From the NCBI GenBank assembly GCA_947175845.1, contig CAMWOK010000031.1, positions 1 to 15,861 of the forward strand: 15,861 nt of DNA, read 5' to 3'. Below the pieces are notes generated by a model, which ran no database searches, was not told where the DNA came from, and saw only the letters and a program-made list of their open reading frames with translations. The position numbers were made by a program, and so were the translations under genes. This document shows, in pieces, positions 14,779-15,861 of the stretch. Position 1 is the first letter of the stretch; every line of letters starts with the position of its first letter. The DNA is from an uncultured Lachnospiraceae bacterium. Lineage in GTDB: Bacteria > Bacillota > Clostridia > Lachnospirales > Lachnospiraceae.

Positions 14779-15861
14779 ATGAAAGAAGAACGGCAAAAGA
14801 AAATTGTATCAATCAAGGTAAAGCTGCTGGGAATCATACTTCCGGTGGTCATTGTCATCATGATACTGCTGGTGGGGATACTGTATTTTATCTCCAAAGA
14901 TATTATCAAGGAGTATTCAGAAAATCTGCTGCGCTCCTCGATCGACAACCAGACGAATCAGATAGAGGCGTGGCTTGATGAGAATCTGTCGGCGTTTGGC
15001 GCGGCGAAGCAGATGATCGAGCAGACCCGGCCTGACAGGCAGCAGCTGCAGGCGATTCTGGACAGCTACTACGGCTATCATGACAATTACCCGGATGGTC
15101 TGTATATCGCGGACGAGCGCGGAAAACTGATGACGGCGTCCGGCTCGGCGAAGACGGAGGCGGATCCGACACAGTCTGTGTGGTACAGGGAGGGTCTGAC
15201 CCGCTGGAATATGGGCCTGACCAACGCGTACACCAACGCGGAGGGCAGCAACGTCATCAGCGCGTCCGGAATTCTCGATGATCAGTCCGGCACAATCAAG
15301 GTGCTCTCCGCCGACCTCACACTCGAGCGAATCAGTATTATTGTAAACAGTTACATAGAGATGGAACAGGCGCAGGCGTTTCTGGTGAGCAGCACGGACG
15401 GCACGATCCTGGCACACCATGAAAACAGCCTGATCTCGACGAAGCTGGGCGAGTCAAAGGACGCCTTTATGCGCGATATCTGGACGAAGGTAGAGCAGTG
15501 GGATTTTGACATGGCGGAGATTGACAGCAATATGACGGCATTTTCCCAGATACAGGGGACGGACTGGGTGCTGGTATCCTACATTCCCACAAAAGTGATC
15601 TACGCGGATATTGACAGCGTAAGAAACATGATGCTGGTGATCGGACTGCTGTCCATCATTGTGCTGGCAGTGCTGGTAGAACGGGTGGTTCACTTTGTGA
15701 TCCGGCCGGTCAAGGAGCTGATCAAGGTGATCACGGCGATGACAAGCGGCGATTTTACAGTGGAGATCCGGGCGGGAAGCAACGACGAGATTGGGATTAT
15801 GAGCGGTCATGTGCAGGAGTTTATCCTGTCCATGCGGCAGATGATCGCCTCGATCCACACC
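14779..15861 (+). CDS. Methyl-accepting chemotaxis protein, 5' part
   Basis: The frame starts at ATG 14779 behind GGCGGAG and is still open at the window edge, giving the first 361 residues. The order is a short basic cytoplasmic start, a membrane helix (about 14-37), an extracellular dCache-like sensor of roughly 245 residues (with GLYIADERGKL, SVWYREGL, VLSADLTLE and FLVSSTDGTILAHH), a second membrane helix (about 284-306) and a HAMP domain starting at IRPVKELI and running through DEIGIMS. The methylation and signalling domain must lie beyond the window; a diguanylate cyclase or kinase output cannot be fully excluded, but this layout is usual for chemoreceptors. The dCache sensor commonly binds amino acids or other small molecules. 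It follows the PurF-like gene by 37 bp with no terminator, so the two may share a transcript. Confidence 0.85.
   Translation, partial: MKEERQKKIVSIKVKLLGIILPVVIVIMILLVGILYFISKDIIKEYSENLLRSSIDNQTNQIEAWLDENLSAFGAAKQMIEQTRPDRQQLQAILDSYYGYHDNYPDGLYIADERGKLMTASGSAKTEADPTQSVWYREGLTRWNMGLTNAYTNAEGSNVISASGILDDQSGTIKVLSADLTLERISIIVNSYIEMEQAQAFLVSSTDGTILAHHENSLISTKLGESKDAFMRDIWTKVEQWDFDMAEIDSNMTAFSQIQGTDWVLVSYIPTKVIYADIDSVRNMMLVIGLLSIIVLAVLVERVVHFVIRPVKELIKVITAMTSGDFTVEIRAGSNDEIGIMSGHVQEFILSMRQMIASIHT

Noticed and set aside
13413..14948. 511-codon open frame on the - strand opposite the PurF-like gene
   Set aside because: It mirrors a clearly homologous + strand gene, has no recognisable domain and no convincing start signal; long antisense frames are common opposite GC-rich third positions.

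Overview
The window (about 15.9 kb, moderate GC, every recognisable gene on the + strand) looks like chromosomal DNA of a Gram-positive anaerobe of the Clostridia, most likely Lachnospiraceae-like. This is an inference from gene content: BspA-type leucine-rich repeats, a DUF6273 protein, an AgrA/AgrC-like two-component pair, a methyl-accepting chemotaxis protein, strong AGGAGG-type ribosome binding sites and short intergenic gaps. No tRNA, rRNA, CRISPR array or insertion sequence was seen. No stretch over 300 bases lacks a gene; the largest gap is about 156 bp.

Region 1 (2-6664) is one co-directional run of five genes: the 3' end of a BspA-type LRR protein, a MoxR-like AAA+ ATPase, an HtpG-like HSP90-family ATPase, an unrecognised helical (TPR-like) protein and a LysM lipoprotein. 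It ends in a very long hairpin that includes the last stop codon. An AAA+ ATPase, an HSP90 and a helical-repeat protein side by side suggest a dedicated chaperone or assembly module with an envelope-exposed output. I know of no described system with this composition, and it is the best candidate here for something new.

Region 2 (6684-9307) is a compact zinc/cadmium efflux operon. A promoter overlapped by a SmtB/CzrA-type palindrome is followed by an ArsR-family sensor with a complete alpha-5 metal site, a free-standing HMA metal-binding protein with a DCxxC site, and a P1B-2 ATPase that has no HMA domain of its own. The usual CadA/ZntA pump therefore appears split into two proteins.

Region 3 (9335-13214) holds a membrane-anchored DUF6273 protein, a LytTR response regulator and a GHKL sensor kinase (their reading frames overlap), then a SUKH (SMI1/KNR4) gene that ends in a clear terminator. 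Between the kinase and the SUKH gene are two 18-bp direct repeats spaced 21 bp start to start, just upstream of an extended -10 promoter. That is the geometry of LytTR-regulator binding sites and suggests that the two-component system controls the SUKH gene.

Region 4 (13243-15861) has its own promoter. It carries a PurF-like amidophosphoribosyltransferase paralogue in which the catalytic Cys after the initiator Met is Gly, and then the N-terminal 361 residues of a chemotaxis receptor cut by the window edge.
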